From Aurantiacibacter gangjinensis (GTDB taxonomy: Bacteria > Pseudomonadota > Alphaproteobacteria > Sphingomonadales > Sphingomonadaceae): a stretch of 64,000 nt of DNA. The DNA lies in contig NZ_CP018097.1 of NCBI RefSeq assembly GCF_001886695.1, forward strand, positions 1,054,001-1,118,000, written 5' to 3'. The notes beneath the pieces were generated by a model. That model worked only from the letters and a program-made list of their open reading frames with translations, had not been told where the DNA came from and ran no database searches. Shown one piece after another: positions 1-8,463 of the stretch (positions are counted from its first letter, which is position 1; each line of letters begins with the position of its first letter). Both the position numbers and the translations under genes were made by a program.

Positions 1-1399
1 CTTCCAGCGCGCGGCGGAAGATCTCGGAGATATAGCCGCCCGCTTTCTCGCCATCGGCGACCAGGCTCAGCGTATCCTCGTCCGAACTGAACACGCCCAT
101 GCGGTTGATGCGATCGTCGATCACATTGTTGAAGCCGCCTGCGAAACAGGCATCGATCACCAGCAGCACGCGGGCATCGACATCGTCGAGCATCCCGGCC
201 AGTTCGTAATCGTAGAGCGCCGCATCGAACAGCTCGATGGTTTCCGCGCTACCATCGCTCTCGGTGGTCATGTTCTCCACCTTTTCGCCGTGTCCGGAGA
301 AGAAGATCATCAGCGTATCGTCCGGGCCCATTGCCTCGGTCATGGTCGTCAGGTGACGCTGGAAATTGGCGCGCGTGGCGTCGCCATCGATCAGCGTCAC
401 GCTTTCGGGTGCCAGCATGCCGTTTTCACGCAGCGCTGCGTTGACGCGCATGGCGTCTTCATCGGTGCGTGTCAGCGGGCTGATCCGCTCATATTCCGAA
501 ACGCCCACGCTCAGCGCATAGACCTGCGCCGCGCCGCTGCTGGGCATCACCGTGCGGGTGCCCGTATCCGCTGCACGCACGATGACATTGTAGTCGCCAG
601 TCATGCCCGGCGCGAAGCTGCCTGCGCCGATCGTGTACACGCCATCCACCGGAAGGGTGACGGAAAGTTGGCTGTTGAGATCGTCCAGCCCGCCGCGGTC
701 GTCATTCTCTTCGGTACGGCCATCGGGCAGATAGAGCGTCAGATACGGATCGATGCTGTCGGACTCGATGGCGACGGTTACCCGGTCGCCCGCGCGCCCC
801 GAAAACTGCCAGTAATCGGTCGTGCCGCCGGTCAGTGTGGGCGCATCGTCGGTGGAGAGCGATCCGGTGAGCGTCTGGCCGATCATGATGCGGGCAGGCG
901 TGTAGTCGGCGGGCACCGGATTGGCGGCATCCATCGACATCAGCTGGTATGCGCCAGAGCCCTGGTCGCCATAGCTCATCACGCTGATGCTGTATGTGCC
1001 GCTGGACGGAAGCTGCGCATCGATGGCGCTGTTGAGCGTGGAGGCCGCGCCCGAGGCATCGTCATTCTCGACGCTGAAACCATTTGGGCCGGTGACGCGC
1101 AGCACGGTGTCGAAATCGTCGGACGTCAGCACCATGCGCAGGCGCTGGCCTGCTTCGGCTTCCATCGTGTAGGTATGCGTATTGCCGGAGAGCGAGCCGC
1201 GCACATGCTGGCCAAGCTCGATCGGTCCGCCGCGCGATTGCGCAGGCTTGCGGCCCTGCTTGTCGGCAATGCCTGTTTCGGCCTTGGTGAACTCTACTGC
1301 CGCATCGGCTCCGGCATTTTCCGAAGCGCCTGCAAGGCCAGTCGCCGCAGCTGCCAGCGCGATGACACCAGCACCGCCAAGAAGAACGCGTTTCATCAT
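1..1399 (-). CDS. Caspase-like (C14) protein with two PPC-type domains, partial
   Basis: The gene starts at 1399 and runs off the left edge, leaving 466 visible residues and no stop. The N-terminus MMKRVLLGGAGVIALA followed by small residues looks like a signal peptide or membrane anchor. Two beta-rich repeats follow (about residues 60-170 and 180-280), each with G-D/Q-R-V/L and 'ENDD' segments typical of bacterial pre-peptidase C-terminal domains. The C-terminal part is a caspase-like fold: SGHGE carries the likely catalytic His370 and DACFAGG the likely Cys418. Proteins with this pairing are exported metacaspase-like peptidases of mostly unknown substrate. It lies downstream of gcvPB on the same strand, across about 150 bases, and is probably a separate unit. 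The family call is firm; the role is unknown. Confidence 0.85.
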   Translation of the reverse strand, partial: MMKRVLLGGAGVIALAAAATGLAGASENAGADAAVEFTKAETGIADKQGRKPAQSRGGPIELGQHVRGSLSGNTHTYTMEAEAGQRLRMVLTSDDFDTVLRVTGPNGFSVENDDASGAASTLNSAIDAQLPSSGTYSISVMSYGDQGSGAYQLMSMDAANPVPADYTPARIMIGQTLTGSLSTDDAPTLTGGTTDYWQFSGRAGDRVTVAIESDSIDPYLTLYLPDGRTEENDDRGGLDDLNSQLSVTLPVDGVYTIGAGSFAPGMTGDYNVIVRAADTGTRTVMPSSGAAQVYALSVGVSEYERISPLTRTDEDAMRVNAALRENGMLAPESVTLIDGDATRANFQRHLTTMTEAMGPDDTLMIFFSGHGEKVENMTTESDGSAETIELFDAALYDYELAGMLDDVDARVLLVIDACFAGGFNNVIDDRINRMGVFSSDEDTLSLVADGEKAGGYISEIFRRALE

Positions 1400-1530
1400 G
1401 TAAGCCCCCGCTTCAAAGATCGTGTGTTATCACCCTATGGCAGGGCGATCCTGAACGAAATCGAAATTCCATGTCGATAAATGCGCGAAAGGCGCGGCGC
1501 TCCCTTAGATCGGGAGGGCCGCGCCCGACA

Positions 1531-1546
1531 TAGCCCAAACGGGCTA
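1531..1546 (-). terminator. Short hairpin after gcvPB
   Basis: A perfect 6-bp stem with a 4-base loop (TAGCCC-loop-GGGCTA) lies just past the gcvPB stop codon. There is no T-tract after it on the minus strand, so it may be only a weak or non-intrinsic terminator. Confidence 0.3.
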
Positions 1547-1548
1547 TT

Positions 1549-3114
1549 CTATTGCGCAGGCAGCCAGCTGAGCACGGGTTTGCGCGCCGCGTGCGCCTCG
1601 TCCAGCCGGGATCGCGGCGCATGGTGCGGCGCTGTCTTCAGCGTTTCGTCGCCATTTTTCGCCCGCTCTGCCAGCGAGCGCATTGCCATGATGAACTGGT
1701 CGAGCGCGTCCTTGCTCTCCGTTTCGGTCGGCTCCACCAGCATCGCGCCATGCACCACCAGCGGGAAATACATAGTCATGGGGTGGAAGCCCTCGTCGAT
1801 CAGACCCTTGGCAAGATCGAGCGTGGAGATGCCTTCGGCGAACGTCTCGTCGCTGAAAAGCGCCTCGTGCATGCAGGGGCCGGCTTCGCCGAATGGTGCA
1901 TCCAGCACATCATCGAGGCTGCGCAGGATGTAATTGGCGTTGAGCACCGCATCGCCTGCAGCCTGTCGCAAACCGTCGGCCCCGTGGCTGAGTATGTAGG
2001 TCAGCGCGCGGGTGAACATGCCCATCTGCCCGTGGAAGGCAGTCATCCGGCCAAAGCTCTGCGCCAGCTCCTCGCCCGCATTCTCTTCCTCGATCAGGCG
2101 AAGTTCGCCGCTGTCGGCATCCTTCATCACAAAAGGCAGCGGGGCAAAGGGGGCCAGCGCTCTGGACAGCACGACCGGGCCGGAACCCGGCCCACCGCCG
2201 CCATGCGGGGTGGAGAAGGTCTTGTGCAAATTGATGTGCATCGCGTCGACGCCGAGATCGCCAGGGCGCACACGGCCCATGATGGCGTTGAAGTTCGCGC
2301 CGTCGCAATAGACCAGCCCGCCAGCCTCGTGCACCGCATCGGAAATCGCCTTCATGTCGCGTTCGAACAGGCCGCATGTGTTGGGATTGGTGATCATCAC
2401 CGCCGCCACATCGGGGCCGAGACGTGCCTTCAGTGCTTCGAGATCGACTCTGCCATCCTTGTCAGCGGGGATATCCTCGGTCTTGTAGCCGGCAAAGGCG
2501 GCAGTCGCCGGATTGGTGCCATGCGCGCTTTCGGGCACCAGCACGACCTCGCGCGCATCGCCGCGAGCTTCCAGCGCAGCGCGGATGCACAGGATACCGC
2601 ACAATTCGCCATGGGCACCGGCCTTGGGGCTCATCGCGACCGCGTCCATGCCGGTCAGTTCCACCAGCCAGTGCGCCAGCTCGTCGATCACGCCGAGCGC
2701 GCCGGGCACGGTGCTGGTCGGCTGGAGCGGGTGCACATCGGCAAAGCCGGGCATGCGCGCGACTTTCTCGTTGAGGCGCGGATTGTGCTTCATCGTGCAG
2801 CTGCCGAGCGGGAACAGGCCGAGGTCGATGGCATAATTCTGGCGGCTGAGGCGCGTATAATGGCGCACCGTCTGCGGCTCGGAAAGGCCGGGCAGGCCGG
2901 TGCCGTTCTTGCGCGCGAACTTGCCGAGGCGCGGCGATGCCTCGCCCGATGGTTCCGGCAGGTCGACGCCATACGTGTCGGTCGAGCCGATCTCGAAGAT
3001 CAGCGGCTCTTCCAGCATCAGCGCCCTGTTGCCCGTCACGGTGGGATGCCTGGCATCGCTGTCGGAGGGTACGGGCGTTCCGGGCTTCCAGCCACTGGCA
3101 TTCATCTTGTTCAT
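1549..3114 (-). CDS. gcvPB: Glycine dehydrogenase (decarboxylating) subunit 2
   Basis: This 521-residue protein is the catalytic C-terminal half of the P protein of the glycine cleavage system, which decarboxylates glycine and passes aminomethyl to the lipoyl arm of GcvH. The PLP-binding lysine is in [18 protein letters not shown] (Lys298), and the conserved [13 protein letters not shown] segment lies near residue 161. The start codon overlaps the gcvPA stop by four bases (ATGA), which fixes the start and implies translational coupling. The split PA/PB form is common in alphaproteobacteria; gammaproteobacteria usually have one fused chain. It is the last gene of the operon controlled by the glycine riboswitch at 6195-6395. 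Confidence 0.97.
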   Translation of the reverse strand: MNKMNASGWKPGTPVPSDSDARHPTVTGNRALMLEEPLIFEIGSTDTYGVDLPEPSGEASPRLGKFARKNGTGLPGLSEPQTVRHYTRLSRQNYAIDLGLFPLGSCTMKHNPRLNEKVARMPGFADVHPLQPTSTVPGALGVIDELAHWLVELTGMDAVAMSPKAGAHGELCGILCIRAALEARGDAREVVLVPESAHGTNPATAAFAGYKTEDIPADKDGRVDLEALKARLGPDVAAVMITNPNTCGLFERDMKAISDAVHEAGGLVYCDGANFNAIMGRVRPGDLGVDAMHINLHKTFSTPHGGGGPGSGPVVLSRALAPFAPLPFVMKDADSGELRLIEEENAGEELAQSFGRMTAFHGQMGMFTRALTYILSHGADGLRQAAGDAVLNANYILRSLDDVLDAPFGEAGPCMHEALFSDETFAEGISTLDLAKGLIDEGFHPMTMYFPLVVHGAMLVEPTETESKDALDQFIMAMRSLAERAKNGDETLKTAPHHAPRSRLDEAHAARKPVLSWLPAQ

Positions 3115-4475
3115 GACAGCTTCTCCTGAAGCGCGGAGGCAAGGGTTTCGATATCTTCCTCGGTCGTCGTCTCTGTGACCGCGACCAGCAATCCATTCTC
3201 CAGCCCTTCGGCATCGGGGAAGAGGCGGGTGAGCGACACGCCTGCGAGCACGCCGTCATCCGCAAGATCGCGCACGATCTGCCGCGCATCGCCATCCAGC
3301 ATCAGCGTGAATTCGTTGAAGAAGTGATCGTTGAGCACGGTAACGCCCGGCACCTTGGCAAGTCGGTCCGCCGCGATGGCGGCGAGGCGGTGGTTTTCCG
3401 CCGCCAGCGCGGTTAGGCCCTTGTCGCCCAGCAGTGTCATGTGGACGGAGAAGGCCAGCGCGCACAGGCCGCTATTGGTGCAGATGTTGCTCGTCGCCTT
3501 TTCGCGGCGGATATGCTGCTCGCGCGTGGAGAGCGTCAGCACGAAACCGCGCTTGCCGTCGGCATCCACTGTCTCGCCGCACAGACGGCCCGGCATCTGG
3601 CGCACATGCTTGGGATTGGTGACCGCAAACAGGCCGAGATACGGCCCGCCGAATTGCAGACCCACGCCAATCGACTGGCCTTCGCCCAACACGATATCCG
3701 CGCCGAGATTGCCCGGCGCCTCGATCGCGCCGAGCGCCACCGGTTCGGTATTCACCACCACCAGCAATGCGCCCGCATCGTGCGCGGCATCGGCGATGCG
3801 CTGCAGGTCGGACAGTCGGCCCAGCACGTCGGGATATTGCACAACGACGCACGATGTCTGGTCATCGATGCGCGCGATCAGGCCGTCATCGTCCGGCATG
3901 GCGGTGAGGCTGGGACGTGCGCCCGCGATCCGGTCTTCGGTGAACTTCGCCATGGTGCGCACCACCTCGGCGTAATGCGGGTGCAGCGCGCCCGAGAGAA
4001 CGACGCGCTTCCGGCGCGTGACGCGGCCAGCCATGGCGACCGCTTCCCAGCATGCGGTCGAGCCATCGTAGAGCGAGGCATTGGCGATTGCGCAGCCATA
4101 GAGGCGCGCGACCTGCGTCTGGAACTCGAACAGCATCTGCAGCGTGCCCTGCGCGATTTCCGGCTGGTAGGGCGTGTAGGCGGTCAGGAATTCGCCGCGC
4201 TGGATGATATGATCGACACTGGCCGGCACATGATGGCGATACGCCCCCGCACCGCAGAAAAACGCCGCGTCTGCCGCCGCGAGGTTCTGCTTGGACAGGC
4301 GACGCATGTGCTTTTCGACCGCCATCTCGCTGGCATGGAGCGGCAGGCCTTCGACCGGGCCCTTCAGGTAAAGGTCGGACGGCACATCGTCGAACAGCGC
4401 ATCGACGCTGGCCGCGCCGATCTTGGCGAGCATCGCATCGCGGTCGGTGTCGGTAAGAGGGAGGTAGCGCATCAT
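3111..4475 (-). CDS. gcvPA: Glycine dehydrogenase (decarboxylating) subunit 1
   Basis: This 454-residue protein is the N-terminal partner subunit of split glycine dehydrogenase. It starts [16 protein letters not shown] and carries the family segments [18 protein letters not shown] and [18 protein letters not shown]. It forms the P protein with GcvPB, which carries the PLP lysine. It ends in a 4-base overlap with gcvPB. Its start is separated from gcvH by a 159-base gap filled by a palindromic repeat, the only large gap in this operon. The length is normal for the family. Confidence 0.97.
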   Translation of the reverse strand: MMRYLPLTDTDRDAMLAKIGAASVDALFDDVPSDLYLKGPVEGLPLHASEMAVEKHMRRLSKQNLAAADAAFFCGAGAYRHHVPASVDHIIQRGEFLTAYTPYQPEIAQGTLQMLFEFQTQVARLYGCAIANASLYDGSTACWEAVAMAGRVTRRKRVVLSGALHPHYAEVVRTMAKFTEDRIAGARPSLTAMPDDDGLIARIDDQTSCVVVQYPDVLGRLSDLQRIADAAHDAGALLVVVNTEPVALGAIEAPGNLGADIVLGEGQSIGVGLQFGGPYLGLFAVTNPKHVRQMPGRLCGETVDADGKRGFVLTLSTREQHIRREKATSNICTNSGLCALAFSVHMTLLGDKGLTALAAENHRLAAIAADRLAKVPGVTVLNDHFFNEFTLMLDGDARQIVRDLADDGVLAGVSLTRLFPDAEGLENGLLVAVTETTTEEDIETLASALQEKLS

Positions 4476-4485
4476 CTATCCTTGC

Positions 4486-4630
4486 ACCCCCTCCTCTTTA
4501 GAGGAGGGGCAGTGAGACTTGGCGAACCGCAGGTGAGCCTGGTCGCAGCGGGGTGGTGTCTGCGGTCCGGTGCGACCTTGCGGTCGCAAAACCACCCCTC
4601 GATCCCCTCCTTTGAAAAGGAGGGGAGGGT
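4486..4630. repeat. Composite palindromic intergenic repeat inside gcv operon
   Basis: The gap between gcvPA and gcvH is almost wholly filled by nested inverted repeats. A hairpin CCCTCCTCTTTAGAGGAGGG lies at the left end, a similar one (CCCCTCCTTTGAAAAGGAGGGG, split over two lines) at the right end, and inner arms GGGGTGGT and ACCACCCC flank a third small palindrome around GACCTTGCGGTCGCAA. The outer hairpins are related to each other, so the whole element is roughly symmetrical. It resembles dispersed palindromic elements or a MITE-like unit; copy number cannot be judged from one window. Confidence 0.7.
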
Positions 4631-4634
4631 ACCA

Positions 4635-5006
4635 TCAAAGCCCGTCGCAGAACGCCTTGTAGGCCTTTGCGTCCATCAGGCCGTCAAGCTCGTCCTTGTC
4701 GGCGATGGTCAGCTTGAAGAACCAGCCCTGATCGTCGGCAGAAGTGTTCACCAGCTCAGGCTCGTCTTCCAGCGCGGAATTGCCTTCGGTCACCGTGCCC
4801 GCGATGGGCGCGTAGACATCGCTTGCTGCCTTCACGCTTTCCACCACGGCGGCTTCGGCGCCCTTGGCCAGTTCGGTGCCCGATTGCGGCACTTCCACGA
4901 ACACCACATCGCCCAGCTGTTCCTGCGCGTAGTCGGTAATGCCGACCGTCGCGGTATCGCCGTCGACGTCGATCCATTCATGTTCTTCGGTGAAATAGCG
5001 CGGCAT
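4635..5006 (-). CDS. gcvH: Glycine cleavage system H protein (lipoyl carrier)
   Basis: This 123-residue protein carries the lipoyl group that shuttles aminomethyl between the P, T and L proteins. The lipoylated lysine is Lys59 in [14 protein letters not shown], the canonical ESVKA context. The N-terminus ([11 protein letters not shown]) and the [19 protein letters not shown] segment are family hallmarks. It begins three bases after the gcvT stop with a GGAG-type ribosome-binding site, so the two are in one transcript. Length and motifs are normal. Confidence 0.97.
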   Translation of the reverse strand: MPRYFTEEHEWIDVDGDTATVGITDYAQEQLGDVVFVEVPQSGTELAKGAEAAVVESVKAASDVYAPIAGTVTEGNSALEDEPELVNTSADDQGWFFKLTIADKDELDGLMDAKAYKAFCDGL

Positions 5007-5009
5007 CTA

Positions 5010-6137
5010 TCAGGCTCCTTTGCGATAATATTTATGCGGCACGAAGGGCAGGGGCGCTACCCGGGCGGGCAGGCGCTTTCCGCGCACGTCGATCTCTAGT
5101 GCAGTATCCACGGCTGCGTGATCGGTTTCCACATAGCCCATGGCGATAGGGTGGCCGAGCGTGGGCGAGAAGCCGCCGCTGGTGACGATGCCGATCTTGG
5201 CATCGCCGTGATAGATTTCCGCCCCTTCGCGAGCCGGCTGGCGCCCTTCGAGGACCAATGCCGCCCATTTGCGGCCCGTTCCCTCGGCGATTTCGCGCTG
5301 GATGCGCTCTGCGCCGGGGAAGCCGCCTTCACCGCGGCGGCGCTTGTTGATGCCGAAGACGAGGCCCGCTTCGATGGGGCTGGTTTCGGGCGAGAGGTCA
5401 TGGCCGTAAAGCGGCAGGCCCGCTTCGAGACGCAGCGAATCGCGCGCGCCGAGGCCGATGGGCTTCACTTCGGGTTCGCCTGCCAGCAGCGCGGCAATCT
5501 CTTCTGCCGCCTCGCCGGGGATGGAAATCTCGAATCCGTCCTCGCCCGTATACCCGGCACGGGCAATCGTCACTTCGTGGCCGGCAATCGTGTATTCGCC
5601 AAAGCGCATGAAGGTAAGATCGTGCAGGTCGGTCTCGCCCTTCGCATGGCGCGCCAGCGCGTCGACCGCCTTTGGCCCCTGCAAGGCCAGCAGCGCGCGA
5701 TCCTCCAGATGGTTCAGGGTGATTTCGTCAGGCAGGTGCTCGCGCATATGGGCGATATCGTCCCACTTGGTCGCGCCATTCACCACCAGATAGAGATGCT
5801 CCGGCCAGCGGGACACCATCAGATCGTCCAGCACGCCGCCATTCTCGTCCAGCAACAGCGAATAGCGCTGGCGACCGACGCTCAGCGGGGAAAGGTCGAT
5901 GGGAAGAAGCGCTTCCACCGCTTCGTCCAGCCCGGGGCCGGAGAGCAGCAGCTGGCCCATATGGCTCACATCGAACAGGCCGGCGCTGGAGCGCGTCCAG
6001 TCATGCTCTGCCTTGATGCCTTCATACTGGATCGGCATCTCGTAGCCGGCAAAAGGCACCATGCGCGCGCCCTGTGCGCGGTGCCAGCCATCCAGCGGCA
6101 GCTTGGCGGGCGGTGTGTTGTCTTCGGTATCGCTCAT
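5010..6137 (-). CDS. gcvT: Aminomethyltransferase (glycine cleavage T protein)
   Basis: This 375-residue T protein releases ammonia and transfers the methylene group from aminomethyl-GcvH to tetrahydrofolate. Typical segments are HRAQGARMVPFAGYEMP, GLFDVSHMGQL and ARAGYTGEDGFEI. The frame stays open upstream to 6281, but that extension lies inside the riboswitch, is Arg-rich and has no family similarity. The start at 6137 (MSDTEDNTPPAK) gives the usual length. It is the first gene of gcvT-gcvH-gcvPA-gcvPB and lies directly below the tandem glycine riboswitch, so glycine most likely turns the operon on. Confidence 0.96.
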   Translation of the reverse strand: MSDTEDNTPPAKLPLDGWHRAQGARMVPFAGYEMPIQYEGIKAEHDWTRSSAGLFDVSHMGQLLLSGPGLDEAVEALLPIDLSPLSVGRQRYSLLLDENGGVLDDLMVSRWPEHLYLVVNGATKWDDIAHMREHLPDEITLNHLEDRALLALQGPKAVDALARHAKGETDLHDLTFMRFGEYTIAGHEVTIARAGYTGEDGFEISIPGEAAEEIAALLAGEPEVKPIGLGARDSLRLEAGLPLYGHDLSPETSPIEAGLVFGINKRRRGEGGFPGAERIQREIAEGTGRKWAALVLEGRQPAREGAEIYHGDAKIGIVTSGGFSPTLGHPIAMGYVETDHAAVDTALEIDVRGKRLPARVAPLPFVPHKYYRKGA

Positions 6138-6194
6138 CGCAAGGTCTCGGCACAGCTTGGCAGCGCGCGGATCGGCCCGCGCCCTTTCGCCATG

Positions 6195-6395
6195 CCCCCT
6201 CTGTCGGGAAACCTGAGAGCCTTGACGCCGCCCTTGCGAAAGGCAACGCTTACCCCTTCGGTGGCCCGGATTTGCATCCAAGGCGCTTTCCAGAGTGCCT
6301 GGCCCGGTCGCGCGGTCCGGTTGCCTGAGAGTTTCCGGGGCGGTTGCTCCTTCGGCGGATCGGGCCAGCGATGGCCGTCACACTCTCCCGCGCGC
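6195..6395 (-). promoter_or_regulatory. Tandem glycine riboswitch upstream of gcvT
   Basis: Read on the minus strand, two glycine aptamers lie head to tail. The first begins with GGGAGAGTG near 6389, has CCGAAGGAGCAA in its core and CTCTGGA at its 3' end near 6290. The second has ACCGAAGGGGTAAG and ends with GGCTCTCAGG and CGACAGAGGGG near 6196. The repeated CTCTCAGG and CGAAGG..(G/C)AA elements are the conserved core of the glycine (gcvT) riboswitch class. The class is known to act cooperatively and usually activates gcv operons. The expression platform should lie between 6195 and the gcvT start at 6137. Confidence 0.92.
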
Positions 6396-6617
6396 CCGGC
6401 CGGACCGCTTTTTGCAAGGCGATTCGACAGGCATGTGTCTCTTGCTGCCAAGGCGGAGCAGCGTCAATCGCTTAAAAGGCGGTAGAGCGCGTTTTCCGCC
6501 GAAACCCGCAGTGTGTGACGGACTGCGGGCGGCCACCGGTTTTCGCTCGGGGGTTTCGCTTGCCGCGGTGCGCGGATATAGGGGAGGCGAAGCAAACATT
6601 TACGACGGGACGAGACC
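6396..6617. other. Divergent intergenic region between gcv riboswitch and polysaccharide export gene
   Basis: These 222 bases separate two divergent units and must hold both promoters. On the minus strand a TTGACG box at 6467-6462 is followed after 17 bases by CAAGAG (6444-6439), a poor -10, and would start a transcript ahead of the riboswitch; this is a weak guess. An 8-bp inverted repeat CCCGCAGT/ACTGCGGG with a 9-base loop lies at 6505-6529 and could be an operator or a chance hairpin. No gene is seen. Confidence 0.4.
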
Positions 6618-7322
6618 TTGAAGATCACCCACGCCCTCACCTGCGCCGCGATGGCCGCCAGCCTCGCCGCTTGCGCCTCGACAGAGCAGCCCTACGGACA
6701 GGCCAGCACGGTCGCCATCACCGAACTGACCGAGCTTCCCGCTCCGGCAAATGCCTTCAGCCAGATCGGCCCGTCCACCCCGCTGCAGATCACGGTCACG
6801 GGCGATGAAGGGCTCAGCGGCACCTACATCGTCGACGAGGAAGGCATGCTGCTCTTCCCTTATATCGGACGCATCGCCGCTCAGGGCCTTTCGCCAACGC
6901 AGCTTGCCGCCGTGTTGCGCGCCCGGCTGTCGGGCGACTTTATCCTCGATCCGGCCGTCACCGTTTCCATGGTCGATGCGATTGCGCCGACCGTATCGAT
7001 CGGCGGCGAGATCGAGACGCCGGGAAATTATCCGATTTCGCAATCCTACACCCTGCTGCGCGCCATCAATACGGCGGGTGGCCTGGCAGAATATGCCGAT
7101 AGCGAGGATGTGCTGGTCTTCCGCACCGTGGACGGGCAGCGCTTCATCGGTCTATACAATGCAGGCGCGATTGCGCGTGGCAATTATCCCGATCCGAACA
7201 TCTTTGCGGGCGATATCGTGATGGTGGGCGAGAATGCGGCCCGTCGCCGCTTCGAATCCATCCTCGGCATCCTGCCCGCGATCACCAGCAGTATCGTGCT
7301 GCTCGACCGGGTGGCCAACTGA
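6618..7322 (+). CDS. Outer-membrane polysaccharide export lipoprotein (Wza/GumB family)
   Basis: This 234-residue protein starts at a TTG after GGGACGAG. The N-terminus MKITHALTCAAMAASLAAC is a lipoprotein signal with Cys19 as the likely lipidated residue. A Poly_export domain (about 55-120; PLQITVTGDEGLSGTYIVD) is followed by an SLBB-like domain (about 125-200; VSIGGEIETPGNYPIS and LLRAINTAGGLAEYA). It should form the outer-membrane channel for capsule or exopolysaccharide and work with the tyrosine autokinase at 9632-11764. At 234 residues it is short compared with E. coli Wza (about 380), closer to GumB/EpsE-type exporters with one SLBB. It opens the polysaccharide locus. Confidence 0.9.
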   Translation: MKITHALTCAAMAASLAACASTEQPYGQASTVAITELTELPAPANAFSQIGPSTPLQITVTGDEGLSGTYIVDEEGMLLFPYIGRIAAQGLSPTQLAAVLRARLSGDFILDPAVTVSMVDAIAPTVSIGGEIETPGNYPISQSYTLLRAINTAGGLAEYADSEDVLVFRTVDGQRFIGLYNAGAIARGNYPDPNIFAGDIVMVGENAARRRFESILGILPAITSSIVLLDRVAN

Positions 7323-7381
7323 CACGATTTTCGGTCCCGGCTTTTGGCCGGGATGCGCCCTCGAATTGAAACGGATTTTCC

Positions 7382-8455
7382 ATGATGCCAGAACGCTCTG
7401 CCATGCGCTGGTTCGAGCAGGATGGGCAGCGCGAGCTGGCCGATCTTGTTCGCCACGACCAACGCCGATGGCTGGTAACCGGGGCTGCCGGTTTCATCGG
7501 CTCCAACCTCGTCGAAAGCCTGTTGCTGCTGGGGCAGGAGGTGGTCGGGCTGGACAATTTCGCGACGGGCCACCGGCATAATCTCGCCCATGTCGAAAGC
7601 GTCGTCGGCGATGCTTTCGCCCGCTTCACGCTGATCGAGGGCGATATCCGCGATGCCGAAACCTGCGCGCGCGCTCTGGAAGCCGTCGATATCGTGCTGC
7701 ACCAGGCGGCGCTAGGATCCGTTCCGCGCTCGCTGGAAGACCCCGTCACCAGCCATGACGTGAATGTGAGCGGCTTCCTTACCATGCTCGATGCCGCCCG
7801 GCTCGCCGGGGTGTCGGCCTTCGTCTATGCCGCGTCCAGTTCTACCTATGGCGACGAGCCCAACCTTCCCAAGCAGGAAGACCGCATCGGCCGTCCGCTT
7901 TCGCCCTATGCCGCGACCAAGCTGTTCGACGAGATCTACGCCGAAATCTACTGGCGCAGCTACGATTTCGCGACGACCGGCCTGCGCTATTTCAACGTGT
8001 TCGGCCAGCGGCAGGACCCGGACGGGGCCTATGCCGCCGTTATCCCGAAATGGACCGACCGGATGATTGCGGGCGAGGACATCACCATCAATGGCGACGG
8101 GGAAACCAGCCGCGATTTCTGCTTCGTCGACAACGCCGTGCAGGCGAACCTGCGTGCCGCCCTCATCGACGCGGGCGAGGGCGCGCGGGTGATGAATGTC
8201 GCTGTGGGAGAGCGGACCACGCTTAACGAGCTGTTCGGCCTGATCAAAAGCGAACTCGCCGAATACCAGATCCATTACGACCGCTCGCCGGTCCATGGGC
8301 CGGAACGCAAGGGCGATGTGCGCCATTCGCTCGCCAGTATCGAGCGGGCGCGCGAAGCCGTGAATTACGCGCCGACGCACACGATCGGCGCAGGGCTGGT
8401 GCAGGCCATGCCGTGGTATGTCGAGGAAAGAGCGCGGCTGCTGGCGGGCGAATAG
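7382..8455 (+). CDS. UDP-N-acetylglucosamine 4-epimerase-like SDR (WbpP/TviC type)
   Basis: This 357-residue extended short-chain dehydrogenase has the NAD-binding motif TGAAGFIG (Gly34, 37, 40), the catalytic pair Tyr176/Lys180 in YAATK and the upstream Ser run ASSSTYG. The segment [11 protein letters not shown] (107-117) is characteristic of WbpP/TviC-type epimerases that interconvert UDP-GlcNAc and UDP-GalNAc. A WbpO/TviB-like dehydrogenase is encoded at 14694-15968, so the two can form the route UDP-GlcNAc to UDP-GalNAc to UDP-GalNAcA. It follows the export gene by 59 bases, a gap that contains a small hairpin near 7335-7353. Two ATG codons start the frame and neither has a strong ribosome-binding site. 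Confidence 0.85.
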   Translation: MMPERSAMRWFEQDGQRELADLVRHDQRRWLVTGAAGFIGSNLVESLLLLGQEVVGLDNFATGHRHNLAHVESVVGDAFARFTLIEGDIRDAETCARALEAVDIVLHQAALGSVPRSLEDPVTSHDVNVSGFLTMLDAARLAGVSAFVYAASSSTYGDEPNLPKQEDRIGRPLSPYAATKLFDEIYAEIYWRSYDFATTGLRYFNVFGQRQDPDGAYAAVIPKWTDRMIAGEDITINGDGETSRDFCFVDNAVQANLRAALIDAGEGARVMNVAVGERTTLNELFGLIKSELAEYQIHYDRSPVHGPERKGDVRHSLASIERAREAVNYAPTHTIGAGLVQAMPWYVEERARLLAGE

Positions 8456-8463
8456 ACCGCGCG

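Noticed and set aside
1552-3129. A 525-codon open frame on the plus strand over gcvPB.
   Set aside because: It mirrors gcvPB almost exactly; composition bias of GC-rich DNA explains it.
3441-5099. A 552-codon plus-strand frame across gcvPA and gcvH.
   Set aside because: It is antisense to two certain genes and passes through the palindromic repeat.
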